Assembly (NCBI RefSeq): GCF_000972845.2
Contig: NC_040022.1
Span: 19,956,713-20,020,712 of the forward strand
Reading direction: 5' to 3'
Source: Larimichthys crocea
Taxonomy: Eukaryota; Chordata; Actinopteri; Sciaenidae
DNA length: 64,000 nucleotides
The notes beneath the pieces are model-generated. The model saw nothing but the letters and a program-made list of their open reading frames with translations, did not search any database and was not told the DNA's origin. A program made the translations under genes and the position numbers. This document shows, one piece after another, positions 49,448-61,800 of this stretch. How positions within the stretch are numbered: the first letter of the stretch is position 1; every line of letters begins with the position of its first letter.

Positions 49448-52400
49448 GTATGTCCAAAGCGTATCATGTCAACACCTCTTACTTTTTCTCTTCATCTTCT
49501 TTTCACCTCTCTTATTATACCCTTATAGATAAAAAAAATAAAAACAGTAACAGTGAACCTTTTAAAGTCTCCCCTGTGCAAAGCTTTTATCACACCCTCC
49601 GGTTAACATTTGACCTCTCTCTTTGGGGTTTTTGACCTCACCTCATAACTTTCAAAACAGGGACTGTAAATTAATAACAGGTGCAGGTGGAGTGCTTGTT
49701 GATGTGTGCGTGTTGTGGGGTGTGTCCTGCTCCTCCTCCTCTTCCAGGTGTGTGCAGGCTGCTATCATCAGTGATGTCTGGGACAGAGTCTCATACAGAC
49801 AGAGAGGAGGATTACAGGTTCCTCCACAGCATGCTCATGGAGAAGAAGCTTCACCTGCTCTTCAAGGTGAAGACACAGTTTGTGCCAAAGTGATTCACGC
49901 TTGTTTGCTTCACTCATTTCAATTAGAGCGTCTATTTGATTTTTGAAGGTGAACTAAATATTCAGAAATTTTTGGTAGTAATATCAGTGTAAAATTACAG
50001 TAAAAATACAATAGTCCTGCATTTGAAGTGTTACTCAAATAAAGTAAAGTACTAGGACAGTATCATCACCAAAATGTACCTAAATGATCAAAAGTAGTTC
50101 AATACCATACATGCTCTTTATAGTATTATACAGGAAGGATGGCTCTTGACAGTGTTACATTGTTATTATCTTTTATTATTACTGATGTATTAATATGTAA
50201 GTGGAACTTTAGTGGTCAAGATGGAGCTATATTTAACTAGTTTCGTATCTTATAAGATGATGATACAGTTTGTGTGTAATATATTAGTATTAAACTCTTT
50301 AGTAATTTGGAAGTCAAGTACAAATACCTCAAAATGAAGTATTGTACGTAAGATTTATTGCAGTACATCTGTTAATGTGAAGGTTTTACAAATACATTTA
50401 CTCAGATTTGTTTAACATTTATTTTGAAATTTTATAGTTTACAGTAACATTGCAGACCATTCAATAAATTATATTTTATTATCATAAATTACTGTTTTCA
50501 GTAATAGTAGTAGTAGTAATGGTAATAGCAGTATTTGGATTAGTACTAACAGTAGAAGTTGCAGTAAAAAGTGCTTTTTTTACTGCAGGGAAAATCTTTA
50601 TTGTCATACTTTCCTGACAGATCCATGAGCGTCTGAAGCGTTTTGAGAAGCGAAGCCCTGTCCCCGTCCAGGAGCACGCAGCGAGTCTGGCCTCAGACGT
50701 AAGCGACTCCCCCCAAACATCTTTTGCAGACAGACACGCTACTGAGGATGACAGTTTGACAGCAGAGGGAACGGGGAAGGTTTTTCATCGTTCAAATTGT
50801 TTCCTCTGATATACACGACTTTCCTGTCACACAGAACCACGAGTGGAACATACATTCCTTCCCATGTGCACTGAATTATGAAATGTTATCTCAAAACTCT
50901 GTCACCTCAGGAATTATTACTTGAAATGTTTGACAGAAGATATCATTTTGTATCTGTAAGCCAGGAGTTAGGTCACAGAGGACAGTGCCGAGCAGAAGGC
51001 TGCTAAAATCATTTTGTGTGTAGTCTAATGTTTCAGGTTGGAGGAATACAATTAATTTCAAATTTAAGATGAAGTGACATGAGAGTACTCCCACTACAGT
51101 TGTGACTGAAAACAACAAGACCAGTCTAGATTCCCTTTAGTTGGATATGTATCATATTTCATACGCCAGTCTTTGTCATTTCTGTTACCAACAAATCATT
51201 CCTATATTTCCATTTCTTCCTGCTGTCTTCTTTGTACTATTTTGATAACGTTCCACGTTAATTTCCTGTCTTTTCCCCTCTTGTTCCTGGACTAAGTGTT
51301 AAACAAGGATGTTCTTTTGACACTTTTCCTTTACTCTATGCTCCCATTTTTTCTTCTCTGTGTCCTTTCCCCCTTCTCTCCATTTGCTTTCCTTTATCTT
51401 CTCCCTACTGTATACCCTACGCACTGTAATTCCTGCCATGTTTCCATATTGTCTATGTACCCTTATCCCCCCCCCCCTACTCCTCTCCATCTCCCTCCCT
51501 TCACTCCCTATGCCTCAGATTCGGTTCGACAGCCACTCTCTGCCTGGCTTAAATCATCAGGACCTACTGGAAGGGCCAAACCATAGGTCTGTTTCCCCTC
51601 AGAGAGGCTTCTGTTTGCTCACAGTGGAAACTAATGACCTTCATGCATTGTGTCTCTGGAGTGTGCCTCGACATCTTGAAGCAGTAGAAGTCATTATAGT
51701 AATATGCTTGACAAGACAGGCGACTGCACACAGTCACTCTCTCTGCCTCTCCACTTGCCGCTGACGGTCAAGGCTGCTCTGTTTTAGCTGTCGCCGCAGT
51801 TGTTGTGTAGCCTTGAACATTCGGGAGCTTTTTTTTTTCCGACAGTGGCTAAAGGGCACAAAACCAAAAACAGGAACACAGACAAATAGCTAACATCAAG
51901 AAGAGAAAGCAAATACCCAGTGAGGTGAACAAGGCCATATGAAAGTGTGGAAATCAAGACAGTAGTGATGATGTGTCCCTGCAGTTAATGTAGAGTTTTG
52001 TCTCTCTGCTCATTTCTCTGGAGACTGCAGCAAACCTCTCCCAGGCCATGTTATAAACGTATACCTCTAATTATAAATATATATATATATATATATATCC
52101 AGCCTCTTTTCTCTTTTTCTCTGCTTCCAGTTGGCCGAGGAGCTGATATGCAAAGGCTGGAGCGATGAAGTCAAAGAGCTGGTCGCTCTCTTTTCCAAAC
52201 CCCAGTTTAAGGTGAAGAGTATTTCCTTTCATGGTGATGTGTTCCTGTTGCTTCACAGACTTGTGTGCTGCGGCCAAACTCCTTTGTCCAGTCGAATCAC
52301 ACAATTTCTACTAAAAGGAATACACCAGTCTTGCTTGTTTGCTTTGCATGAATATCAAACTACAGCCAGCAGCCAGTTAACTTAGCTCAAAGATTTGAAG

Positions 52401-55400
52401 ATTTGAGCAACAAGCCTGGCTTGTAGGCAGTTTCCTCTTGACCCTGTAACTTTATGTTTTTTTTTCACTTTGGGTTTGAAATGGATAGAAAAGAAAAAAC
52501 AAGACATAACTAGTTAAGCTCAGTGTTAGCTTCCCCCTATGACCAGTCTTTGTACGAAGCTAAACCATTAAATATGAATCTACAGCCAGGAGACTCTAAA
52601 TGTAAAAAAAAAGAAAAATCTAGCTCTGTTTCACTTTCTTGCTGAGAGTTAGACGAAAAGATCAATACTGCTGCTCTCATATATCCATTAACGGTGGAAT
52701 GACAGCCAGGACAGTTAATTGAGTACAACCATTCGGAGCAGCTTCAAAAAGAAAAACCACAATCTATTGTTTTCACACTTCAGGTTTTGTATGAATTAAA
52801 CAAACCAGATATAACATGTTAATTAGTGGTTTTTAGAGGTGCCAGAAGGCATATTTTATTACCTTTAGACAGAGCCAGACTAATGTTTTCCCCTGGTTCC
52901 AATCTTTATTCTACCCTAATTGAGCAGTGGCTTCAAATGTAACAGACAAGCCTTAAGAGTGCTATCACTCTTCTCATCTAACTCCGGGCAAGAAAGCGAA
53001 TAAGCGGCACACACACACACACACATCAACATTCTCCAAACTGTGCAACAGTTCAGTTTTCTATCACTCAAGCATATCCTATAATTTGGATTCACATGGA
53101 CCATTTATGAAGCAAGAATGCAATCCAGTCTGAAGATGATGTTTTGCTTCCCTTTACTTCAGTGCCCCTAAAGGATCGTTACAAAATAAAAGAAACCTTT
53201 GTGCATAATGCGGTTACATGTTCGGTCATTTTTCTTAACATGGCTAACACTAGAACTGTAATCTGACAAACTAATTTCCATGCAGTCATGGTTCATCTGA
53301 GCTATTCTGATGCTGTTCAGGAGACTTGTAGTATTTAGTTTCCTATATTGAGCTCTTATATGGGTCACACAACGTGACAAATTAATCCATCTGTAAATTT
53401 TATTTAAATTGATTTAACCTCATCGTTCTGCCCTGCTGAGAGGTGCTGACATCTATTAACCACACCGGCACTGAAGCTAATCTTCTCCCTAGTTATGTTT
53501 ATTAGTGTTCACTCATGTAGAGGCCCAGACTACTCAAATGCATGTTTTCTTATGTTAGATCTGCTGACAGTCATATTTCAGACACACACACATACATGGA
53601 CACGACATATGGTTTTCCAGTGAGCTGCAGAAGTCGTGGCTTTTCTTAATGAGGAGCTGAAGCCAGCCGAGAAATAACAGGTTTGTTTAAGCAGCCTTAA
53701 TGACCTGTTTGTTCTTGGCTCCCATGCAGGAGCTCACACATACTTATGAGAAACTCCTGGTATAATATTCTGTAAATGAATGTTTGTTTTTTGAAAACCT
53801 GTCTCTGAAAGTGGCCAGAGACACATTGCTCACGCGCTGGCAGCTTTTGAGCAGAGCAACTGTTGATGGACACGGGGATAACAAGTAGACTAACTGACAG
53901 ATGGATTGGCTGATTGTTAAAATTGAGTTGATGAGCAGATGTTTCCCCCTCTCTTCTCATTCTTTTTTTATTACAGTAAATTTTGTTTGGAAACATACTT
54001 TTTTCAGGCTCACACGAGAGATTAACGTTTATCCAGAATATTGTTTTTCTGCAAACAAACCTTGAGTTTTCCCACTGCCAAAGGTAACAAAGTATGAACT
54101 GAAATGAACTGTCTGGGCATTGATAGTGACTCATATATCAATTCACAGTCCTGCATTGGGAGGTGAGTTTTTTTTGACTTGTGTCATGTTTGAGCTGAGC
54201 CAGTATGCCTGCAGGCGGAGCCCCTGTTGGTAGTGTGGGGGGTTGCTTTCAGGTGGCCCACAGGCTGGCAGGATATTCCAAACTAAATCAAATTTGGCAT
54301 GTTGGCATGGGTAAAATTAAAGGTTTGCGACCAAGAAGAAAGTGCTGTTTGGATTCAGTCACTGACAGGCCGGCCAAACTTTTGGAATTTTTGCACAGTC
54401 TCATTCACCACCAGCCACCTTTAATTAGTCAACAGGGATTGGTTGCATTTTTGTTTAAGTACCCTTTAACCTTACAATTACATTTAACCATCTCTTCCTT
54501 CATTCTTAGACCAGTTGGTCTAAAAATGTTGGTTTGTCGTGCACTGGTAAAACTGGTGACAGTTGGTGGTTCTTCAGTGTCCTTCCAGCTAGAAGGGGTA
54601 CCATTAAATAAATAGACATTTGCATTAACCATACTGGCATTTGCTCACAATGCCACAATTTGACAGCAGCTTGACAGCCAACATGCCAGTTTCCATTTTG
54701 TTTGGAGTACACTATTGGCCTTTGACAGTTCCATTTTTTCCATACAAAATGAGATGCGTTCGAGCGTACTAACCCCAGTGCCACATCTGTTCACAGCATT
54801 TAGATTTCAAAGTGACATACCTGCGTGAGGATCAGCACCTTCACTGCATTTCTGTTTCCTTCACAGAGCCTCCTGTCTGTCCACGACGCTGTAGCTCAGC
54901 GAGACTTTGAGCCCACTCTGCCGCCGATGCCTGATGATGTTCTAGAGGAGGACGAGGATTCGGTCAAAATTGTCAGTCTGGTCAAAACTAAAGAGCCCCT
55001 GGTCAGTAAACATGTCTTCATGTTTCCAAAATCCAAATCCAATCCAATCCAAAATTATTTTTCTGATACTGCCAGATTGAGCCTCACTGAGCTACATATT
55101 TATGTCTGTGTACAGACATGAGATTGGTATATCAATCTTCTCATTAACTCTTGGCAACAAAGTGCATGAACTGTCCCTTTAAAAGCGGTTCATAACCTCT
55201 CAATTAGAAAAACGTAAAGACTGCAACAAACATAGAAACAAAGTTAATTTTTTCAGTTGTCTAGTTCTATAGTCTAGTTATCGTACTGAATGTATTTTTC
55301 ACTCTCTACCTGTGAGAATCCTTTAAAATCCTCTTAAAACAAGTACAACTGTACTTTACTACATGCCAGCCCGTTTGTGGCCGTGTAATGCACACAAAAC

Positions 55401-55782
55401 AAGCACAAATGCAAGTATTTAAGTCAAGACAACCATGTAACAGGGAGACTGCAGTTAAACATTTATAATTTGTCCAGCCACAATATCTGACATATACAGG
55501 CAGTTCAAAGCAATAAACTAAGGGACTGAATTTTTGTCGAGCAACTGAATTTTTGTCATGTTGTCAAACAGTGTGACTGCTAAAGTCACCTATGCCAAGG
55601 TGTAGAAGTACCACAGCCCTTGGAATGACAGCAAACATAAGAAAAGGTTCCTGCCGAAGCCTGGATCACCTTTATGTCTGGCTCGCTGCTCACTTTCCTC
55701 AAACAGGAATTTACAGAGTCAATTCTTCCACATCTTTGTTGCCATATATCTGCTGTGACACACAACATAGCTTCAGCATTGT

Positions 55783-55814
<32 letters not shown>

Positions 55815-58800
55815 CAGTATCTATATGAGTTAAATGAGTCCTGAGCTGTGCTGAGCATTAAAATAGATTGGGATAATTTCTCTTCTGTTTCTGATGTAAA
55901 TCAACTTGTTTTAAGGTCTTTAATCATAGCTCATTTTCTTTATACTACCGGAATGATCTGACTTATTCTACCTTGTTCCAGGCCATTGTCACTTATTTCT
56001 GGAAATTTCCTGGATCAAGTGAAACTGGACTGAAAATGAACAAAAGTACAAAGAGCGCAAAACCTTTGCCAAGGCTGCAAAATCCTCTAAATTTGTTATT
56101 TTAATAGTAAAAAAAAAAAAAAAAAAGTTCAGAATTTTTTGATCCGCATCTGGATCAAGGTCTCCATAAAATACATACAGTGCTGGACAGTTGTGGGGTA
56201 CATGTGCCAAACTTCTTTCCACTCAAGTAGGTCCAGTAGTACATTAGAAAACAGCCAAAATGTTCAGAAAAATGCCATCACACACAGAAAGTTAAAATTT
56301 CTTTAAAAAATTCCTGAACCTACATCAAAAACTAAGTATTTGTTTCTTAGTTTGTGGCCTTACCTTCCACCGAAATTCATCTAATCTGTTAACAAGTTTT
56401 TCCAGATATCCTGCTAACTAAAAGCTGGCAAAGAAACAAAACCTGAAGTATGAAGAAATATGAAGAAAAATCTGATTTTAGAGGTTAAAATGAGAATGAC
56501 TTGCTTAATAACAGCCTTTTTTTTTTTTTTTTTTTGCAGTTTATGTGTGTACGCTCGTGTGTTAGTAGTTGAGTTTTCAAAGGGGAATGTGCAGAGGACC
56601 AATAATAAAGAACATACTTTTGTATTGATCCCAAAACTAGATTGGAGGGCGGCTGACCTTTTTCTGACATGGTCTCTTTGATCGATACAGCATGTTCCCG
56701 TTTTCCAGACAACAGGGTTACACCCGAGCATGAGCTGATTGTAGTCAACTACATAAGATGATCTTTCCATTGCGATTTGCTCCACATCAATAACATCTGT
56801 TGAAAATAATGCTCATTTGGACAACCTTTTCCAGCGCTTTGTGTGTTACATGAAGGCAGTCGGCTAAATGGTCTTGTCTTGATACAAATAACCTTCTCTG
56901 GAATGAAGCGACTCCAAATAAGAAGCTTGTCTGGACTCTAATGAAATCAGTACAGTATGTTATTTTCAATGTCCGCCACTTGACCTCTTTGCCTCTGTGC
57001 GTCTGCTCGTCTGTTTGTCTATCATCCAATCACTCATTAATCACCATCCTCAAGGGGGCAACAATTAAGAAGGATAAATCCACTGGGGCTATTGTTGTGG
57101 CGAGGATCATGAGAGGAGGTTCAGCTTATAAAAGTGGTAAGCTCATTTATTAGTTTTGTCCACTCTGCACTCCCCTATACCTTTATATTAAGTTATAGTA
57201 AAATTATGATGGCGCACAGTAATTGTACATGTTACAAAAAAAGAGTATTTGGTACAAATTTCCATATGTATTTCCAACGCTTTGAAGGCCTGATCCATGA
57301 AGGCGATGAGCTCAAAGAAGTGAACGGCGTCTCACTGGAGCACAGAAAGCCAAAGGAAATCCTTTCTCTTCTGGTTAGTCTCACCTCCGCTGTTCAGTCC
57401 CATTTCTTTCAGTGCCTCATTAGATGTTGCTATTGCCTTCTCTCCTCTTATTCTCAGCCTTTTTTTCTTCTCTTCAGTGTTGTCACTTTTCCTTATCGTC
57501 AACAAATCTCATGAAAAAAACAAAACTAACACCTTTTCTACCAAGTCTGTGGCTCTCAGCTCCAGCTCTATTTACAACAAAGAGTCACAGATATATAGTT
57601 TCATTACTTTCAAATAATCTCAATAATCTTCTGGCACTGCTGGGAACTGTAGTTTTTAGCAAATGTTACTCAAACAGGAGTAAATAGTGCATTTTGGGGG
57701 GACTGATGCTGTTGAGCAGCAGGATGATTATTATGGATCAATTCTAGATACTCCACATTGAACTACATTGTCCTTGTTCATGATAAACAAGGTATGTGTC
57801 ACCCAGTGCAATGCTGTGGATCACTGAATTGTTTTAGATAATGTTTTAAAGCACAGAGGATAGGCTTTGGCTGCACAGACGATGTTTATTAGTAGTTTTT
57901 TTGTTTGTTTGTTTTGTATAATTGATGCTATAATTGATTTGTCGACAGTAAGAAAACAATGTGATATCACCAGTCTTGTTCTATAAAGGAATATGAAGCT
58001 ACATACAAGAGTCAATTAGGGTAGCTTAACCTGAAGGCCTGAAATGGGTCGAAAAAAAAAACCGCCAAGCAATAGTCTGTTTTTGCACTTTTCACTCCCA
58101 GTATCAATCTTCTGATTTAACTCTCAGCAAGAAATCATCTTCTCCTTCTAACTGCTCTTATGCAGGCTCGCTCTCAGGGTGAAGTTAAGTTCAAAATCAT
58201 TCCTGCGTCCACCAAGGAAGAAATGTCATCAAATAAGAAGAAGGTATGGCAAATATTAACGACACATATTCCATGCTGCGCAGAGTCTGTCTGCATTGGG
58301 AAAGCTGCCCACCTGGTTTCAGTAAAAAGAGATGAAATCAGTGGTATCTTGTGTGTTTGGTTATATTTTTGTGTTTTTGCCACAGTGCTGTCATTACAGC
58401 AGTTCATTGTCGAGACGTAAATTCAAATCAGACAGTCAAGGATAGGACACTCAGTAACTTCACGACAATTTACAGCTTTTTATAATTTAAACACTTGATT
58501 TATCATTTTGCACACGTCACACGTGTTGAGTCTCATCAACTCAATTTAACATGAACAATGAATCCATACACCTTATGTGGAAATTTTGAGTTGCACAGTC
58601 TTCTTTGTTTAGGAAGACTTCTAGGCCACAATCACCGCATATATATGGAGTGGATGTCCAAGCTGGAAACTGTTAGAGGAGGGAGCATTTGTGAAGGATT
58701 AAGACAAATTATTTTCTATGATCATGGTCATTTCTCAAAAATGACACCAACATATGTGAAAAACCACCAGGCAAAGATTGCCAGGATACATATGAAGTTC

Positions 58801-61800
58801 ATAAAGCTGCAGTAGGAAAAGAGAAGAGTGAATCAATAGATAGCGTCGAATGTGTAATCTTTTTTGCTTTGCCTGTTTGTCTGTTTGACGGCATAGACGT
58901 TAAATGATTTTCTCTCCTCAGCTGTTTTTGCGAGCTCTTTTTGACTATGATCCTAATGAGGATCCCACCGTTCCGTGCAAAGATGCAGCTGTCGCCTTTA
59001 AAAGAGGCGACGTCCTCCAGATTGTCTGCATGGAGGATGACACCTGGTGGCAGGCCTGTCACCTCGGGGACGTCAACACTCGAGCAGGGCTGATCCCCTC
59101 GCAGCAGCTCCATGAGAGGTGCTCATTTTATATGTCGATAACGAAATGTTAGCTCACTTAAAAACACGTTCCTGTCATCTGTAAGAACTTTTAATGAAAT
59201 CCTGTTTTGATCAGCCTCGTTTTATTTGGCTTTCTACAGGAGAGTTGCACTACAGCGACCTAAAGCCCTGTTCAAGCCACGACGAGTCAAACCACCAGGT
59301 GATGAGCCAACGTTTGCCCGTAAAATCGCCACACCTGAAAAGAATAAAACACTTTCCAATAAATATATTAGAGCTCTTTTAGTGCTACGCTGAGAGGTGA
59401 CAGGTCATGTCTGAGGATCACAGTCAAGGTCATGGTCATGGTTAAGCTCTGCTGCCCTCCTGTTGTACTTACTGCTTTTGTTTTCTCCACATGCTCAACA
59501 GATGAGGGGGAAGGTACTGTCTGTTTGAATTTGCTTTTAAAAAAAACTTACCTTCAGCATTATTTACATGATGCACATGTATATTTTAGAGACTTAGTTT
59601 GGGGTTTTTAAAGATTTAAAGAGGTGTATTATACAGAAATAATAATCCTGTAATGCTCCCTGCACCACATTTCCAAAATAAGAGCATTCTGTTAAATGTT
59701 CCTCTGTTTTAAGCAAGCAGGTTTAAAGTATCTGGCTTTCTGCGATGTGCTAGTTTTTCACTAACAGTCACTTTGTAAGAGTAAGGTAGTTATTAATATC
59801 TTTAAATTGTGGATATCATTGCTAAATAAAACTATGATTAGAATTTCCAAAGCAAAATATTAGAACATTTGGGTAAGAACATATGCTAATACTTTGAGTA
59901 TGAAATTTCAGAGCAATGCACATGTCAATCCCTTGTGGTTTTTGTGCCCGATTTCCTCACTCTTTCCTCTTCTGTCTTCCTGTTTTTCCAGTCATGGAGG
60001 ATGTCGACTACAGAGCTATAACAGGAATCCACATTGGTGAGATGTTTGACTTGTTCCACTCAATTCCTATTGATACTGGAAAAGAGACCTGTATGCTAAA
60101 AGACAATTGAAGTCACAACAACGTCAAGTCATGCACTCAAATTTTACTTTTACAGACTATATGGAGTTTTTAACTGGTTATCAAACTGAGTCTCAGTTTA
60201 ATATTGATGTCTCTATGACCTACATAAACACACAAGACCATTAGTGAGAAGATTACTACACAGTTATTCTTCTATGCCTGCACACTAGGTCGTCGTTTTT
60301 CCCTCGAAATTAGTGAAAAGAAACGGTAGATGCATGACAGCATGCATGTTTTTCCACAGGGGCTGCCAGAATCAACCAAAAATGAAAAGTTCCTTGAAAG
60401 TACTAATTATGAAGAATGGCCCGTTTCAAAAATAACATATCTTTTAAATTAGATTTATTGGATTCATTCATTTGTTTTAATTTCAAAATGTGTTGGATAG
60501 CTTGTGAATTTCACACCAAGAATCAGGTCTTATATTTATCTTAGATTAATATACCATAATCTATTTGTTTATTATATTTTGTATTAGCAATCAGAATCCG
60601 TAAAGTAACTATTAACTAAAGTTATCAGATAAATGGATATAAATGTACAAGACTAAAATATTTCCCCCTGAAATGTATAAGAGTCAAAGTATAAAGTGAC
60701 ATAAAATAGAAAAAAATACACAAGTAAAAAAATCTCAAAATTGTACCTACATGCAGTACTTGAGTAAATGTACTTTTAGAATACATCTATACTGAAAATG
60801 GATGGAGAAAAACCAGCAACAAAAATAGGTTATATTTTCAGTACAAACCATTTCATATGATGATGTCGTTTTGCGGTTTGGAGATTTGTGGGAGAGGACT
60901 GGAACAGCAAATGCGGTTTTAGCCTCCCCATTTATCCCATTTGTCTTGATCTTGTGGATTGGATGTGATGTGCTTGATATAATGTGTGTGCATACACTAT
61001 GAGCAGCGTAGGATGTTCATATGGGGGCGTGCACTTACGGCTGATTGTAAAAAGGCTCCTCGTGTCTGTAGAAGGCAAGATAATTACAGATGTTGCATTA
61101 TATCAGTCCTGAGAGTCATGTGTATTTAATAATCTGCATTTCATCTCATCTCAGGCCAGCTTCCACCTGAGGACGTGCTTCAGACTCTCTGTTTCCTCTT
61201 TGTCTGGCATGTAAACCTTTATTGATGCTGCACCCACCAAATGACTTCATGCAGAGTAATCAGAGGAGAGAGTGAGTGAAAGAGAAAGGAAATAGTGAAG
61301 TGCTATGTGTGGATACACAAGTAAAGAAGGGAAAAACAGACTAACAGCTTGTACACTGTGACCCTTCACAGACAGGAGTAATAGTTTGATGGTTTGGGAC
61401 ATACTTTTACTTGATTTCTTGCAGCGTTAGACAACAAGATTGATACCTCTCTCCTGTTTGTCTGTTAAATATAAAAAAATGGCAGCAGCCAGTTAACTCA
61501 CCGTAACATAAAGACTGGAAGTAGGAGGTAGCACACAGAACCCAGTAACCCAATCTGCTGTTTTTACACTTCAGCTTTTGTTCGTATTAAAAAAACAGGA
61601 TGTAATGTGATAATAAGTGAGCTTTATTGGTGAAGGTAGGTGTTTTTCTTTTTAGCTATATGATAGTCGTTTCCCCCGCTCCACAGTCAGGTTCTAGGTT
61701 CATAAAGACACAGTGAAACACAAAAAGTCTAAAAAAGTTCTAATTGTCCCAATGTTAATTGTTTAGTTATCTCTCATATTACAAATAAATGCCAAAGTAC

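Noticed and set aside
51296..51764. Overlapping open frames of 96 and 134 codons in intron 3 of the MPP7-like gene
   Set aside because: Composition-driven, Pro/Leu/Ser-rich, and not needed to join exons 3 and 4, which already fit in phase.
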